Below, in pieces: positions 1 to 9,094 of a DNA stretch of 64,000 nucleotides (position 1 is the first letter of the stretch; every line of letters starts with the position of its first letter). The DNA is from Flavobacterium tegetincola DSM 22377 (GTDB lineage Bacteria > Bacteroidota > Bacteroidia > Flavobacteriales > Flavobacteriaceae): positions 92,380 to 156,379 of the forward strand of contig NZ_KE384387.1 in assembly GCF_000425485.1 (NCBI RefSeq). Reading direction: 5' to 3'. The notes beneath the pieces were generated by a model. That model saw only the letters and a program-made list of their open reading frames with translations. It was not told the origin of the DNA and ran no database searches. Made by a program: the position numbers and the translations under genes.

Positions 1-177
1 ACTTCTTATGAAGTTATGGAATTAATTCAAGGGATTAATGATGAAGGAAAAACCATCTTGATTGTAACGCACGAACCCGATATTGCTGCAATGTGCAAAA
101 GAAATGTAATTCTGAAAGATGGAATCATCATTGAAGACAAAAAAATAATCCAGCAAAGAGTAAAAGCATATGTTTAA
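1..177 (+). CDS. ABC transporter ATP-binding protein, C-terminal fragment (MacB/LolD type)
   Basis: Only the last 58 codons are in the window. They read in frame from base 1 to a TAA at 175-177 and contain IVTHEPDIA, the switch (H-loop) histidine of ABC ATPases, followed by the usual C-terminal stretch that recognises the end of the nucleotide-binding fold. The stop codon overlaps the start of the next gene (ATG at 170), so translation is probably coupled. The two permeases, fusion protein and outer-membrane channel that follow make this the energising subunit of a MacAB-TolC-like tripartite exporter. The Walker A and B motifs lie upstream of the window. Confidence 0.85.
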   Translation, partial: TSYEVMELIQGINDEGKTILIVTHEPDIAAMCKRNVILKDGIIIEDKKIIQQRVKAYV

Positions 178-1417
178 CATAGAAAGATGGCAAGAAATTT
201 TTCAGGCAATCGGGAAGAATAAGTTGCGTACTTTTCTAACCGGCGTTTCTGTGGCATCCGGTATTTTTATCTTGGTAATTCTTTTAGGAGCGGGACGCGG
301 CATTCAGAATGGGATCCAAAATCAGTTTTCTAAAGATGCCACTAATAAGATTGAAATCTATCCTGGGATTACACAAAAAGAATTTAAAGGTTTAGGAATT
401 GGTCGTATAACACAATTTAAGAACCGTGATTACGAAATTGTAACGCAGAAATTTGAAGATTTCATTGACAACCGATCCAAAATATATTCGGTCTGGAGTG
501 GAAATATTGTTTATGGAAAAGAAACTGGTACATATCGGATTGAAGGTGTCAACCCCAATTATCAATTTATAGAAAATGCATCAATCACAGTAGGACGTTT
601 TATTAACTTAAGTGATATTGAGCATTTTGAGAAAGTTGCTGTTATAGGAAATAAAGTTGCTCTAGATTTATTTAAAAAAGCACCAGCTTCATTAGGTAAA
701 AATATCAATGTTTCAGGAACCATTTATAAAGTAGTAGGTGTCTTTACAGATCCAGGAGGCGAACGTGAAGAAAGTCGTGTTTTTATTCCTGTTACAACTG
801 CTCAAAGAGCTTACAGCGCTGGAGAAGATATCAGGAGTATGGCTTTCACTATGCCAAAAAGGGATAATTTCCAACAAGCATTAGCAGAATCTGAAAATTT
901 CTCAAAGCAATTGGATAAAATTTTAAAGGAACGTCACGATATCGCACCAGATGATGAAAGTGCTTTAAACATTCAAAATTCATTGGAGCAAGCACAGAAA
1001 ATTTATCAATTGACCGATATTATTCAAGCTTTTTTCTGGTTTGTAGGCATCTTGACCATTATTGCTGGTGTAGTTGGCGTTGGAAATATCATGTTAATTG
1101 TGGTAAAAGAACGCACCAAAGAAATCGGTATTCGTAAAGCTTTAGGTGCAACACCTTATTCCATCATTGCCATGATCTTACATGAAGCTGTGTTCATTAC
1201 ATTAATTTCAGGATTCATCGGTTTGATTTTTGGACTTTTGCTTTGGGCGGGAATCGGACCATTTATAGAATCGGATTTTTTCAGTCATCCCGAAGTAGAT
1301 TTTAATATTGCCATGACCACAGTAATTTTATTGACTGTAGCAGGTGCTTTTGCAGGATTTGTTCCCGCGTATAAAGCAGCGAAAATTAGACCAATTGTAG
1401 CATTAAGAGACGAATAA
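170..1417 (+). CDS. MacB-like ABC transporter permease (first of two)
   Basis: The 415-residue protein has the MacB/FtsX permease plan: a transmembrane helix at about residues 20-45, a large periplasmic domain (about 50-280), and three C-terminal helices (about 285-410). The cytoplasmic segment VKERTKEIGIRKALGATP, just after the second helix, is a hallmark of the family and contacts the ATPase. There is no fused ATPase domain; that subunit is the upstream gene, which overlaps this start by 8 bases. Family members use ATP-driven motions of the periplasmic domain to push substrates through a fusion protein and TolC. The substrate cannot be read from sequence. Confidence 0.9.
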   Translation: MFNIERWQEIFQAIGKNKLRTFLTGVSVASGIFILVILLGAGRGIQNGIQNQFSKDATNKIEIYPGITQKEFKGLGIGRITQFKNRDYEIVTQKFEDFIDNRSKIYSVWSGNIVYGKETGTYRIEGVNPNYQFIENASITVGRFINLSDIEHFEKVAVIGNKVALDLFKKAPASLGKNINVSGTIYKVVGVFTDPGGEREESRVFIPVTTAQRAYSAGEDIRSMAFTMPKRDNFQQALAESENFSKQLDKILKERHDIAPDDESALNIQNSLEQAQKIYQLTDIIQAFFWFVGILTIIAGVVGVGNIMLIVVKERTKEIGIRKALGATPYSIIAMILHEAVFITLISGFIGLIFGLLLWAGIGPFIESDFFSHPEVDFNIAMTTVILLTVAGAFAGFVPAYKAAKIRPIVALRDE

Positions 1418-1420
1418 ATT

Positions 1421-2689
1421 ATGTTTAACAAAGACCAATGGAACGAAATTCTTGAAGCCTTATCGGCTAAACCTTTACGTACATTTATTACGGCATTTGG
1501 TGTGTTTTGGGGAATTACTATCTTAGTTATTCTGCTTTCAGCAAGTACTGGATTGGAAAATGGAGTAAAGCGCGGTTTTGGTGGTATGTCCACCAACTCC
1601 ATGTTTATCTGGACAAGTTCTACTTCAAAACCGTATAAAGGCTTACCTCAAGGCCGCTTTTTTAATTATAAAAACGGAGATATTGACGCTCTGAAACGCG
1701 AATTCAGTGAATTGAAATACGTTTCGCCACGAAATCAACTTGGTGGATTTAGAGGAAGTAATAATGTTGTTCGTGGTACCAAAACTGGTGCTTACAATGT
1801 ATATGGTGATTATCCAGAATACATTTTGCAGCAACCGATGAAAATAACCAAAGGTCGTTTTCTGAATTATGCAGATATCAATCAAAAAAGAAAAATAGCT
1901 GTAATTGGCGAAGGAATAATTAGAGAATTATATGTACCCGGAGAAGAAGTTTTGGGAACATACATAAAAGTCAACGGTGTAAATTTCTTAGTCGTCGGAG
2001 TTTATAAAAGCATTTCCACGATGGGAGGCGGATCTGAAGAAAAAGGAAAAGAAATCTATACGCCATTTACCAGTTTCCAACAAGCATTTAATTTTGGAGA
2101 TACTGTGGGATGGATGGCAATTACCGCTAAAGATGGCTACCCCATTACAGATGTAAAAGAAAAGATTTTTGACCTTTTAAAGGAAAGACATACTATAGCA
2201 CCAGACGACGACAGAGCTATAGGTAATTTTGATCTATATGCAGAATACTCTAAAATCAATGGATTGTTTGGAATTTTGACCGCAGTATCATACATCGTGG
2301 GAAGTTTAATTTTACTTTCTGGTATCATAGGAATTATCAATATTATGCTAATTGTAGTAAAGGAACGAACTAAGGAGATAGGAATTCGTAGAGCTCTTGG
2401 TGCTACACCGTGGGACATTAAGAAACAAATTCTAACCGAATCTGTGGTATTATCCTTACTTGCTGGAATGGCTGGAATTATATTTTCAACTTTAATCATA
2501 ATGTTAGCCAATTCCATATTGGACGGATTACCCGACGCTTCGGAAGTCATGTTTGCCAATCCAAGTATCAGCCTTACCGTGGTGGTAATTGCATTACTTA
2601 TATTAGTTGTATCCGGATTGATTGCAGGATTTATTCCCGCACGAACAGCTGTAAAAACAAAACCAATTGACGCTTTAAGAACAGAATAA
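1421..2689 (+). CDS. MacB-like ABC transporter permease (second of two)
   Basis: This 422-residue paralog of the preceding permease starts three bases after its stop. It has the same topology: one N-terminal helix (about 20-45), a periplasmic domain, and three C-terminal helices, with VKERTKEIGIRRALGATP at the same place. Both genes begin with very similar residues (MFN..W.EI...), so they look like a tandem duplication that has since diverged. Two different permeases next to one ATPase suggest a heterodimeric inner-membrane channel, unlike the homodimeric MacB of Escherichia coli. The heterodimer is inferred from gene order. Confidence 0.9.
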   Translation: MFNKDQWNEILEALSAKPLRTFITAFGVFWGITILVILLSASTGLENGVKRGFGGMSTNSMFIWTSSTSKPYKGLPQGRFFNYKNGDIDALKREFSELKYVSPRNQLGGFRGSNNVVRGTKTGAYNVYGDYPEYILQQPMKITKGRFLNYADINQKRKIAVIGEGIIRELYVPGEEVLGTYIKVNGVNFLVVGVYKSISTMGGGSEEKGKEIYTPFTSFQQAFNFGDTVGWMAITAKDGYPITDVKEKIFDLLKERHTIAPDDDRAIGNFDLYAEYSKINGLFGILTAVSYIVGSLILLSGIIGIINIMLIVVKERTKEIGIRRALGATPWDIKKQILTESVVLSLLAGMAGIIFSTLIIMLANSILDGLPDASEVMFANPSISLTVVVIALLILVVSGLIAGFIPARTAVKTKPIDALRTE

Positions 2690-2711
2690 AAACAATAATT
2701 ATAACGCAAAA

Positions 2712-3809
2712 ATGAAAAAAAGAACAACAATCATCATCCTTATTATCTTAGCCATTGTATTTGGTGGCGCATTATATTATTTGTACCAAAAAAACCAACA
2801 ATCGCCAATAACGTATAAAACCGAAAAAGCGGAAGAACGAACTATTCTAAAGAGTACCGTTGCAACGGGAAAAATTGTTCCTAAAGAAGAGGTTTTAATC
2901 AAGCCAAACATTTCTGGAATTATTGAAGAAGTTTATGTAGAAGCCGGTGATAATATCAAAGCAGGCGATATGATTGCTAAAATTAAACTGGTACCAAATA
3001 TAGCGAGTTTAAACAGCGGTTACAATCAAATTCAAAGTTCTAAAATTGATTTAGACAATCAAGAAAAATTGTACAAACGTCAGAAAACCTTGTTTGACAA
3101 AGGTGTAATTTCTGCAAATGACTTTGACTTAGCACAAACTTCTTACAAACAATCGCAACAAAATTACCGTGCAGCTCAGCAAAACGTTGAAATCATCAAA
3201 ACGGGTACTTCTAAAAACACGGCTAATTTGGCTCAAACTGTAATTCGTTCAACTGTTACAGGAATGGTCTTGGATGTACCGGTAAAAGTTGGAAATCAAG
3301 TTATTGAAAGTAATAACTTTAATGAAGGAACTACTATTGCAAGTCTTGCTGATGTTGGAAATATGATTTTCGAAGGAAAACTTGACGAATCAGAGGTAGG
3401 AAAAATCAAATTAAATTTACCGTTAGAAATTACTGTTGGAGCTATAGAAAACATGAAATTCAACGCCGTCTTGGACTACATTGCTCCAAAAGGAACAGAA
3501 GAAAATGGAGCGGTTCAGTTTCCAATTAAAGGAACGTTGGATAATAAAGCCAATACGTTTATTCGTGCAGGTTTAAGCGCGAATGCTTCGATTATTTTAG
3601 AAAGAGCAGACAAAGTTTTGGCCATAAAAGAAAGTTTAATTCAGTTTGACGAAAAAACAAAGAAGTCATTTGTTGAAGTAGAAACGGGAACGCAACAATT
3701 TCAAAAAAGAGACGTAGTTCTTGGTGTAAGCGATGGAATTTATGTTGAAATTAAAAGCGGAATCACCAAAGACGACAAAATTAAAGTATGGAATACAGGT
3801 GCAGAATAA
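2712..3809 (+). CDS. Efflux RND/ABC periplasmic adaptor subunit (MacA/HlyD-like membrane fusion protein)
   Basis: The protein has 365 residues. An N-terminal hydrophobic anchor (about residues 5-24) is followed by a lipoyl/barrel-sandwich half (about 60-95, with IIEEVYVEAGDNIKAGDMI), an alpha-helical hairpin (about 100-155), the second lipoyl half (about 170-215) and a beta-barrel domain. This is the standard membrane-fusion-protein order. It bridges the inner-membrane ABC transporter to the outer-membrane channel. It sits 22 bases after the second permease and 40 bases before the TolC-like gene. It belongs to the MacA/HlyD group; assignment to MacA itself is inferred from the MacB-type permeases. 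Confidence 0.9.
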   Translation: MKKRTTIIILIILAIVFGGALYYLYQKNQQSPITYKTEKAEERTILKSTVATGKIVPKEEVLIKPNISGIIEEVYVEAGDNIKAGDMIAKIKLVPNIASLNSGYNQIQSSKIDLDNQEKLYKRQKTLFDKGVISANDFDLAQTSYKQSQQNYRAAQQNVEIIKTGTSKNTANLAQTVIRSTVTGMVLDVPVKVGNQVIESNNFNEGTTIASLADVGNMIFEGKLDESEVGKIKLNLPLEITVGAIENMKFNAVLDYIAPKGTEENGAVQFPIKGTLDNKANTFIRAGLSANASIILERADKVLAIKESLIQFDEKTKKSFVEVETGTQQFQKRDVVLGVSDGIYVEIKSGITKDDKIKVWNTGAE

Positions 3810-3849
3810 TTTGAACTACAAAATATTCTAATCTGATAAAGTATAAAAA

Positions 3850-5208
3850 ATGAAACATTATATAACGCTTACTTTACTTCTCGCGGTTGCATTTGTGCAA
3901 GCACAAGATAAAAAATGGACACTTAAAGAATGTGTCGATTACGCCATTGAGAAGAACATTACCATTCAACAATCACAGTTGGATAACGAATTAATTGCAA
4001 TTGACAAAAAAGACGCTCTTGGAAACTTTTTGCCGTCAGTGAATGCAAATGCTTCGCACAATTGGAATATTGGTTTGAACATTAATCCCATTACCAACGT
4101 TGCCGAAACTCAAACTTTTCAAAATACTGGAATTGGATTGAATGTAGGTGTGGACATTTATAATGGTTTGCAAAATCAAAACCGATTACGTCGTGCCAAT
4201 TTAGCAAAAATTGCAGGGCAATATCAGCTTACAAAAATGAAAGATGATGTTTCATTGAACGTAGCCAATGCTTTTTTACAAATTCTCTTCAACAAAGAAA
4301 ATTTAAAAGTGCAGCAAGAACAATTACAAAACAATAAGAAGCAAAAAGAACGCACTCAAACACTTGTTGACGCAGGATCTGTGCCTCGAGGCGACTTGAT
4401 GGACATGACTGCTACTGTTGCAACAAGTCAGCAAAATGTTATCGTAGCCGAAAATGCATTGTTAATTTCAAAATTAAGCCTTGCTCAACTATTGCAACTT
4501 GAAGATTTTAAAACGTTTGACATTGTGGAAACGGATTATGCCTTAACGGAAAGTGAAACCATGTTGCAGAGTCCAGAATCCATTTATACAAAAGCAAAAG
4601 AAGAACGAGTAGAGCTTAAAATTGCACGTGCGAACTTGGAAGTTGCTGAAAAAGATATTCAAATTGCAAGAGGAGCTTACCAACCTTCGTTACGAGGTTT
4701 TTACAGTTTTAGTTCTCGTGCTACCAATTCTGACCGGATTTCGAGTGATGGAAACGGGAATTTTATTTTCCGAGGTCCAGATGCTATTTTTGATCAGTTT
4801 AGTCAAAATAAAGGTAATGCGTTTGGAATCCAATTGAATATTCCAATCTTAAATGGCTTTTCGGTTCGTAACAATGTAGAGCGTACAAAAGTGGCTTATA
4901 AACGTTCGCAAATTGCCGTTAGTCAACAAGAATTAGATTTAGAGCGAAATGTTTATACAGCTTTTACCGACGCAAAAGGTGCATTAAATGCATACGAAGC
5001 TGCCGTGACGGCTCTTGCAGCACGTAAACAATCGTATAATTATGCACAAGAGCGCTTTGACGTTGGTTTATTAAATGCATTTGATTTGAATCAATCGCAA
5101 ACACTTTTTGCAAATGCAGAATCAGAAGTGATTCGAACAAAATTTGATTATATTTTCAGAGTAAAAGTAGTAGAATTCTATTTTGGCATTCCAATTGCGG
5201 GACGATAA
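3850..5208 (+). CDS. TolC family outer membrane efflux protein
   Basis: The 452-residue protein begins with a signal peptide (MKHYITLTLLLAVAFVQAQ) and continues with WTLKECVDYAIEKNI, the start typical of Bacteroidota TolC homologs. Two related halves rich in coiled-coil helices and NxxR/Lxx patterns follow, as expected for the 12-strand barrel plus periplasmic tunnel made by a trimer. A GxYxPS motif (GAYQPSLRGFYS, about residue 275) matches the extracellular or strand region of the second half. It is the last gene of the export operon and ends two bases before tsaB. Confidence 0.92.
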   Translation: MKHYITLTLLLAVAFVQAQDKKWTLKECVDYAIEKNITIQQSQLDNELIAIDKKDALGNFLPSVNANASHNWNIGLNINPITNVAETQTFQNTGIGLNVGVDIYNGLQNQNRLRRANLAKIAGQYQLTKMKDDVSLNVANAFLQILFNKENLKVQQEQLQNNKKQKERTQTLVDAGSVPRGDLMDMTATVATSQQNVIVAENALLISKLSLAQLLQLEDFKTFDIVETDYALTESETMLQSPESIYTKAKEERVELKIARANLEVAEKDIQIARGAYQPSLRGFYSFSSRATNSDRISSDGNGNFIFRGPDAIFDQFSQNKGNAFGIQLNIPILNGFSVRNNVERTKVAYKRSQIAVSQQELDLERNVYTAFTDAKGALNAYEAAVTALAARKQSYNYAQERFDVGLLNAFDLNQSQTLFANAESEVIRTKFDYIFRVKVVEFYFGIPIAGR

Positions 5209-5210
5209 TT

Positions 5211-5894
5211 ATGAGTACACAAGACATTTATATTTTAAATATTGAAACAGCTACTAAAAATTGTTCGGTAGCTGTAGCAAAGAATGGACACACTATCGCT
5301 TTGCGCGAAATTGCAGAAGAAGGCTATTCACATGCTGAAAAATTGCACGTTTTTATTGAAGAATTGATTTCCGAAAGCAACTTGACTTTTAAGGATTTCA
5401 ATGCAATAGCAGTAAGTCAAGGGCCAGGTTCTTATACGGGATTACGTATTGGTATTTCTTCAGCAAAAGGCTTGTGTTATGCTTTAAACATCCCATTGAT
5501 AGCTGTGGACACTTTGCAAAGTTTAGCGGCTCAAATTAAAATTAATGAGGGCACAATAATTCCGATGATTGATGCCCGAAGAATGGAGGTTTTCAGCGCT
5601 TCTTACGACCAAAATCTCAACCAAATCCAAGCAGTTGCTGCCGAAATTATTACCGAAGAAAGTTATCAAAATCGCAATGATGAAGTCCATTTTCTGGGTG
5701 ACGGCGCCTCAAAATGCAAAATTTACATGGATAAAGATAATTTTACTTTTCACGATACAATCATCTATCCATCTGCAAACGAAATGAGTTTTTTGAGCTT
5801 TGAAAAGTACAAAAAAAGCGACACCGTAGATGTCGCTTATTTTGAACCTTTATATGTAAAAGACTTTATGATTACAAAAAAGAAAGTTTTATAA
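5211..5894 (+). CDS. tsaB: tRNA threonylcarbamoyladenosine biosynthesis protein TsaB
   Basis: TsaB is the scaffold partner of TsaD (with TsaE) in making the universal t6A modification at position 37 of ANN-decoding tRNAs. The 227-residue protein opens with ILNIETATKNCSVAV, the ASKHA-fold phosphate-1 loop region, and carries the signature GPGSYTGLRIGISSAKGL at about residues 71-88. The length is normal for the family. It follows the TolC gene by two bases but is functionally unrelated, so it is probably just carried in the same transcript. Its stop overlaps the stop of the convergent gene by six bases (5889-5894, a TTATAA palindrome used by both). Confidence 0.95.
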   Translation: MSTQDIYILNIETATKNCSVAVAKNGHTIALREIAEEGYSHAEKLHVFIEELISESNLTFKDFNAIAVSQGPGSYTGLRIGISSAKGLCYALNIPLIAVDTLQSLAAQIKINEGTIIPMIDARRMEVFSASYDQNLNQIQAVAAEIITEESYQNRNDEVHFLGDGASKCKIYMDKDNFTFHDTIIYPSANEMSFLSFEKYKKSDTVDVAYFEPLYVKDFMITKKKVL

Positions 5895-6572
5895 ACTTCC
5901 TAAAAATCGTGTAAGTGCGATTAAATCACCTTCATTTTTGAATGAAGTTTTATTTTCTTTCAAGTATTTAGAAATTGCATCTTCATTATTAGAATATAAT
6001 CCAATTAATGCTTTCTTATTTTTTGGAAAAGGTATAACTTTTTCAGCATCTAATTTAATGTAATATTCAGCACTCTTTCTGTTGTACTTTGGAGGTTGAG
6101 CTACAGAATAACTGTTTGTAGCTTCACGACCTTCTTGCAGCGATATTTGTTCTCTTTTGTAAAGTCCCATTTTTTCATTAGAAAACAATTCAAATAAATA
6201 TCCGTAAATGTAATCTTCTTTCTCAGAATTAAAGCGCATCAATTGCAACTTGTAATTCGCTGTTTTGTTGTAAATCGTTTGGTAACGTTCGTCTTTTGGA
6301 ATCACAAAAATAGCGTTATCATAACTTATTTCCACTTCATCCGAAAATGCATTGTAACGTGTTAACCACACATTTTCTGCACCAGAAACTTCGCTGGCCA
6401 TAAAATCATCACTGATAAATGGACTTCCCGAAATTCTTTCTTTAGTTTTGTCCATTACCTTATTTCTAAATAAAGCTGCTCCTCCACTTGAATCCAATTG
6501 ATCAAGAACCAACATTTGACCCTGCGAACTAAACGCAAATAAACTCAAACACCCTAAAAGCAAATTTTTCAT
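5889..6572 (-). CDS. Exported protein of unknown function
   Basis: The product is not recognised. It has 227 residues and a clear signal peptide (MKNLLLGCLSLFAFSSQGQ), so it is periplasmic or surface-exposed. The mature part is mixed charged and aromatic sequence without cysteines and without a T9SS C-terminal domain. It has a long tyrosine-rich central region (about 95-175) and a lysine-rich end. It has its own short upstream gap of 61 bases to the next gene. The gene is convergent with tsaB, sharing six bases, and no terminator separates them. It may be a lineage-restricted flavobacterial envelope protein. Confidence 0.75.
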   Translation of the reverse strand: MKNLLLGCLSLFAFSSQGQMLVLDQLDSSGGAALFRNKVMDKTKERISGSPFISDDFMASEVSGAENVWLTRYNAFSDEVEISYDNAIFVIPKDERYQTIYNKTANYKLQLMRFNSEKEDYIYGYLFELFSNEKMGLYKREQISLQEGREATNSYSVAQPPKYNRKSAEYYIKLDAEKVIPFPKNKKALIGLYSNNEDAISKYLKENKTSFKNEGDLIALTRFLGSL

Positions 6573-6633
6573 AATCGTATATAATTTAGTATTTTAAAGT
6601 CGCTAATTTACAACTATATTTTATTAATATAAT

Positions 6634-6993
6634 CTATCCGTGGTACACTTTTGACAAAATAATCTTACAATTCTCAATTTGCAATACTTCTGCAACCATC
6701 AAATCCGGTTCGCCATCCACTTTTCTGATGTACTCCATGAAAACTCGGTAATCATTTGAAGTTAGTGATTTTACTTCGTACTTTAAGCTTGGCAATCTTT
6801 CAAAGGCATCTTGCCACCAATCCTGTAACGCGCCTTTTCCAGAAATCAATCCGTCTGACTCTGGATTTTTTATTTTCAATTTCGGGCTGTAATGTTGTGC
6901 TCTGTCATCATACAAACTCAACAATTTTTCTAAGTTGTGTTCATTGAAAGCTTCAAACCATTTAAAGGCAATGGAATCTAAATTTTGACTCAT
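6634..6993 (-). CDS. Nuclear transport factor 2 (SnoaL-like) family protein
   Basis: The 119-residue protein shows the SnoaL/NTF2 cone-fold pattern: an N-terminal helix with FKWFEAFNEHNLEKLLSLYDD, a conserved HYSP segment, a G(K)GALQDWWQDAFERLP helix and a C-terminal beta-sheet. Such proteins are small ligand-binding or isomerase-like domains, and the specific role cannot be told from sequence. It has no signal peptide, so it is cytoplasmic. It lies upstream, in transcription sense, of the orphan exported gene and downstream of the pseudouridine synthase, from which a terminator separates it. Confidence 0.8.
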   Translation of the reverse strand: MSQNLDSIAFKWFEAFNEHNLEKLLSLYDDRAQHYSPKLKIKNPESDGLISGKGALQDWWQDAFERLPSLKYEVKSLTSNDYRVFMEYIRKVDGEPDLMVAEVLQIENCKIILSKVYHG

Positions 6994-7012
6994 AGTTGTT
7001 ATTGTAAATTAA

Positions 7013-7038
7013 AAAATCCCCTAAAAAAAGAGGATTTT
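7013..7038 (-). terminator. Intrinsic terminator after the pseudouridine synthase gene
   Basis: AAAATCC (7013-7019) pairs with GGATTTT (7032-7038) around an A-rich loop. On the minus strand the hairpin starts 26 bases after the pseudouridine synthase stop and runs into a T-rich stretch. Confidence 0.65.
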
Positions 7039-7063
7039 CTAAATTAGATGTACTTAAAAAGTA

Positions 7064-7957
7064 TTAAACGTTTTTCAAATTAATGATCTCTTGGTCTGTT
7101 AGAACACGGAAATTTCCTCTAGGTAAGTTCTTCTTTGTCAAACCTGCAAACGCAACACGGTCGATACGCAAAACATCATATTCAAAATGTTCAAAAATAG
7201 CGCGAACTACTTTTACATTAGAACTTTTCAATTTTAAACCTACTTCGCTTTTTGGTTCTTTGTCAATGTAACTTACTTCTTCAACAGCTACGCGATGTCC
7301 GTCAATCATCATTCCTTTTTGGATTTTCTCCAAATCTTCAAACTTCAAATTTTTATCCAACGAAACTTGGTAAATCTTAGAAGACTTCTGACTTGGCAAT
7401 CCAAACTTACGAATCATATCGGTATCGTTGGTTAACAAAAGTAGGCCTGTTGTGTTTTTATCCATTCTTCCAACGGGTGCAATTCTTGAAGTTGTAGCAC
7501 CACGAAGCAATTCCAACACATTTCTGTGTTCTGCATGTTCTTCTAAAGCTGTAGTAAAGTTTTTAGGCTTGTTCAGCAAGATGTATACTTTTTTCTCTGG
7601 TATTAAAATGGTACCGTCAAAATTAACCACATCGGTTAACTTTACTAAATAACCCATTTCAGTAACTGGAATTCCATTCACTTTTACATTTCCAGATTGA
7701 ATATAAATATCCGCATCACGACGCGAACACGCACCAGAATTGGAAATATATTTATTCAATCGGAGTTCGTCCGAAGCTTTTTGTCTTTTCGGCGCTTGAT
7801 TTGGCTTCTTCACCACTACTTCTTCTACCGGCTTTGCTTTCCCAGCAGTCTCGGTCTTTTTGGGTTTTTGCGAACGTTTTGCCATAGCAGGTTTCGGCTT
7901 GTTTGAACTTGGTCTGCTTGAACCTGAACGCTTGTTATTCCCTTCCTTGTTATTCAT
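7064..7957 (-). CDS. RsuA/RluB-family rRNA pseudouridine synthase
   Basis: The enzyme isomerises specific uridines in rRNA to pseudouridine. Of 297 residues, about 1-60 are a basic Lys/Arg/Pro-rich extension, likely disordered and RNA-binding. An S4 domain follows (about 65-110: LRLNKYISNSGACSRRDADIYI), then the catalytic domain with PVGRMDKNTTGLLLLTND at about 163-180, where the Asp in GRMDKNTTG is the nucleophile. RluB and RsuA are not separable by eye. The basic N-terminal tail is common in Bacteroidota homologs. A short AT-rich gap without features (7958-8085) separates it from the prenyltransferase gene. Confidence 0.92.
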   Translation of the reverse strand: MNNKEGNNKRSGSSRPSSNKPKPAMAKRSQKPKKTETAGKAKPVEEVVVKKPNQAPKRQKASDELRLNKYISNSGACSRRDADIYIQSGNVKVNGIPVTEMGYLVKLTDVVNFDGTILIPEKKVYILLNKPKNFTTALEEHAEHRNVLELLRGATTSRIAPVGRMDKNTTGLLLLTNDTDMIRKFGLPSQKSSKIYQVSLDKNLKFEDLEKIQKGMMIDGHRVAVEEVSYIDKEPKSEVGLKLKSSNVKVVRAIFEHFEYDVLRIDRVAFAGLTKKNLPRGNFRVLTDQEIINLKNV

Positions 7958-8085
7958 AAATCAACATAATTTGTGCAAAGATACTATTAAAATATTTTAG
8001 ATTTTGATTTAGAAGGAAATAGAAAAGTATTTGTGCACAATTTAGCATAGCTAACTTATTCAAAACAACAAAAATATCATCTTAC

Positions 8086-9048
8086 TTACAGCATCTTAAA
8101 AAAAGAAACATCCATAGAAACCAACAATTTTTTCCCATGAATCAATACAGAAGGCTCAATTAAAACGATACAAAATACGCCTGACACAATTAAAATTTTC
8201 ATCACATTATGTAAGTTCAAATATTGCACTTTACTTTTTGATTTCCATAAATACAACACAAAGAATATTAACACAATAAAACAGCAATAAAAATAAATAT
8301 CCATGTAACCCACATCATCCAATTCAATTAAGATATATACGGGAATCACAGTCAAAATACTCAAAATAGTAATGATGTACTTTGATACTTTCTCGCCATA
8401 AACGACCGGAATGGTTTGGTAACTATTTGTAAAATCACCCAGAATATTTTCGAGATCCTTGATTAATTCTCGAATGGATAGTAATAGGAAGAGAAAAGCT
8501 GCATGTGAAAAAATCACAATGTAAGAGCTGGAGTGCTCAATATCCTTATAATACATTAAAAAGATGGCAAAGAAGGGTAAAATAGTCATTATGGTCGACA
8601 TCAAATTACCGATAATGGCGTAACGTTTAATCTTATGCGAATAAAACCAAATCAAAAAAATGTATACAGAAAAAAATAATGCTGCTCTCCAAGATACCAA
8701 TAGACCTAAAAACGCTGCGAGAAAATTTAATGCAAAATAAACGGTAAGTTTTGTCTTTTGACTTACCAAACGATCAAGTTTGGACTTGTTGGGTCGATTG
8801 ATTAGATCTTTTTTGCTGTCGTAAAAACTATTGATAATATAACCGGAAGCAATGGTAACCGATGAGGCTAAAACAATCCAAAATAAATTGATGTCCAACA
8901 ATGTTTCCAACGCAGGCTTATCTTTCGCTAAAATAAAAATGGCCGAAAGATATTGTGCCAAAATAATAACGGGAATATTATAACCGCGAATTACAGAAAA
9001 TAAACTGACGATCTTCATTACGAAAATTTTGTTTTTTCTGCTCAACAT
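8086..9048 (-). CDS. UbiA-family prenyltransferase (geranylgeranylglycerol-phosphate geranylgeranyltransferase-like)
   Basis: This is a polytopic membrane enzyme of 320 residues with about eight or nine helices and the two Asp-rich motifs of UbiA enzymes: NSFYDSKKD (about 73-81) and DLENILGD (about 201-208). These bind Mg-prenyl diphosphate. Flavobacterial members beside mevalonate genes are usually annotated as geranylgeranylglycerol-phosphate geranylgeranyltransferases; the true acceptor is not established by sequence. A second possible start is Met11 (9018). The location directly downstream of a mevalonate-type kinase fits use of isoprenoid diphosphates made by that pathway. Confidence 0.85.
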   Translation of the reverse strand: MLSRKNKIFVMKIVSLFSVIRGYNIPVIILAQYLSAIFILAKDKPALETLLDINLFWIVLASSVTIASGYIINSFYDSKKDLINRPNKSKLDRLVSQKTKLTVYFALNFLAAFLGLLVSWRAALFFSVYIFLIWFYSHKIKRYAIIGNLMSTIMTILPFFAIFLMYYKDIEHSSSYIVIFSHAAFLFLLLSIRELIKDLENILGDFTNSYQTIPVVYGEKVSKYIITILSILTVIPVYILIELDDVGYMDIYFYCCFIVLIFFVLYLWKSKSKVQYLNLHNVMKILIVSGVFCIVLIEPSVLIHGKKLLVSMDVSFFKML

Positions 9049-9094
9049 TTTAAAATGAAATTGATTGGTTTATAGGTAAATCTGAAAGTTATAA

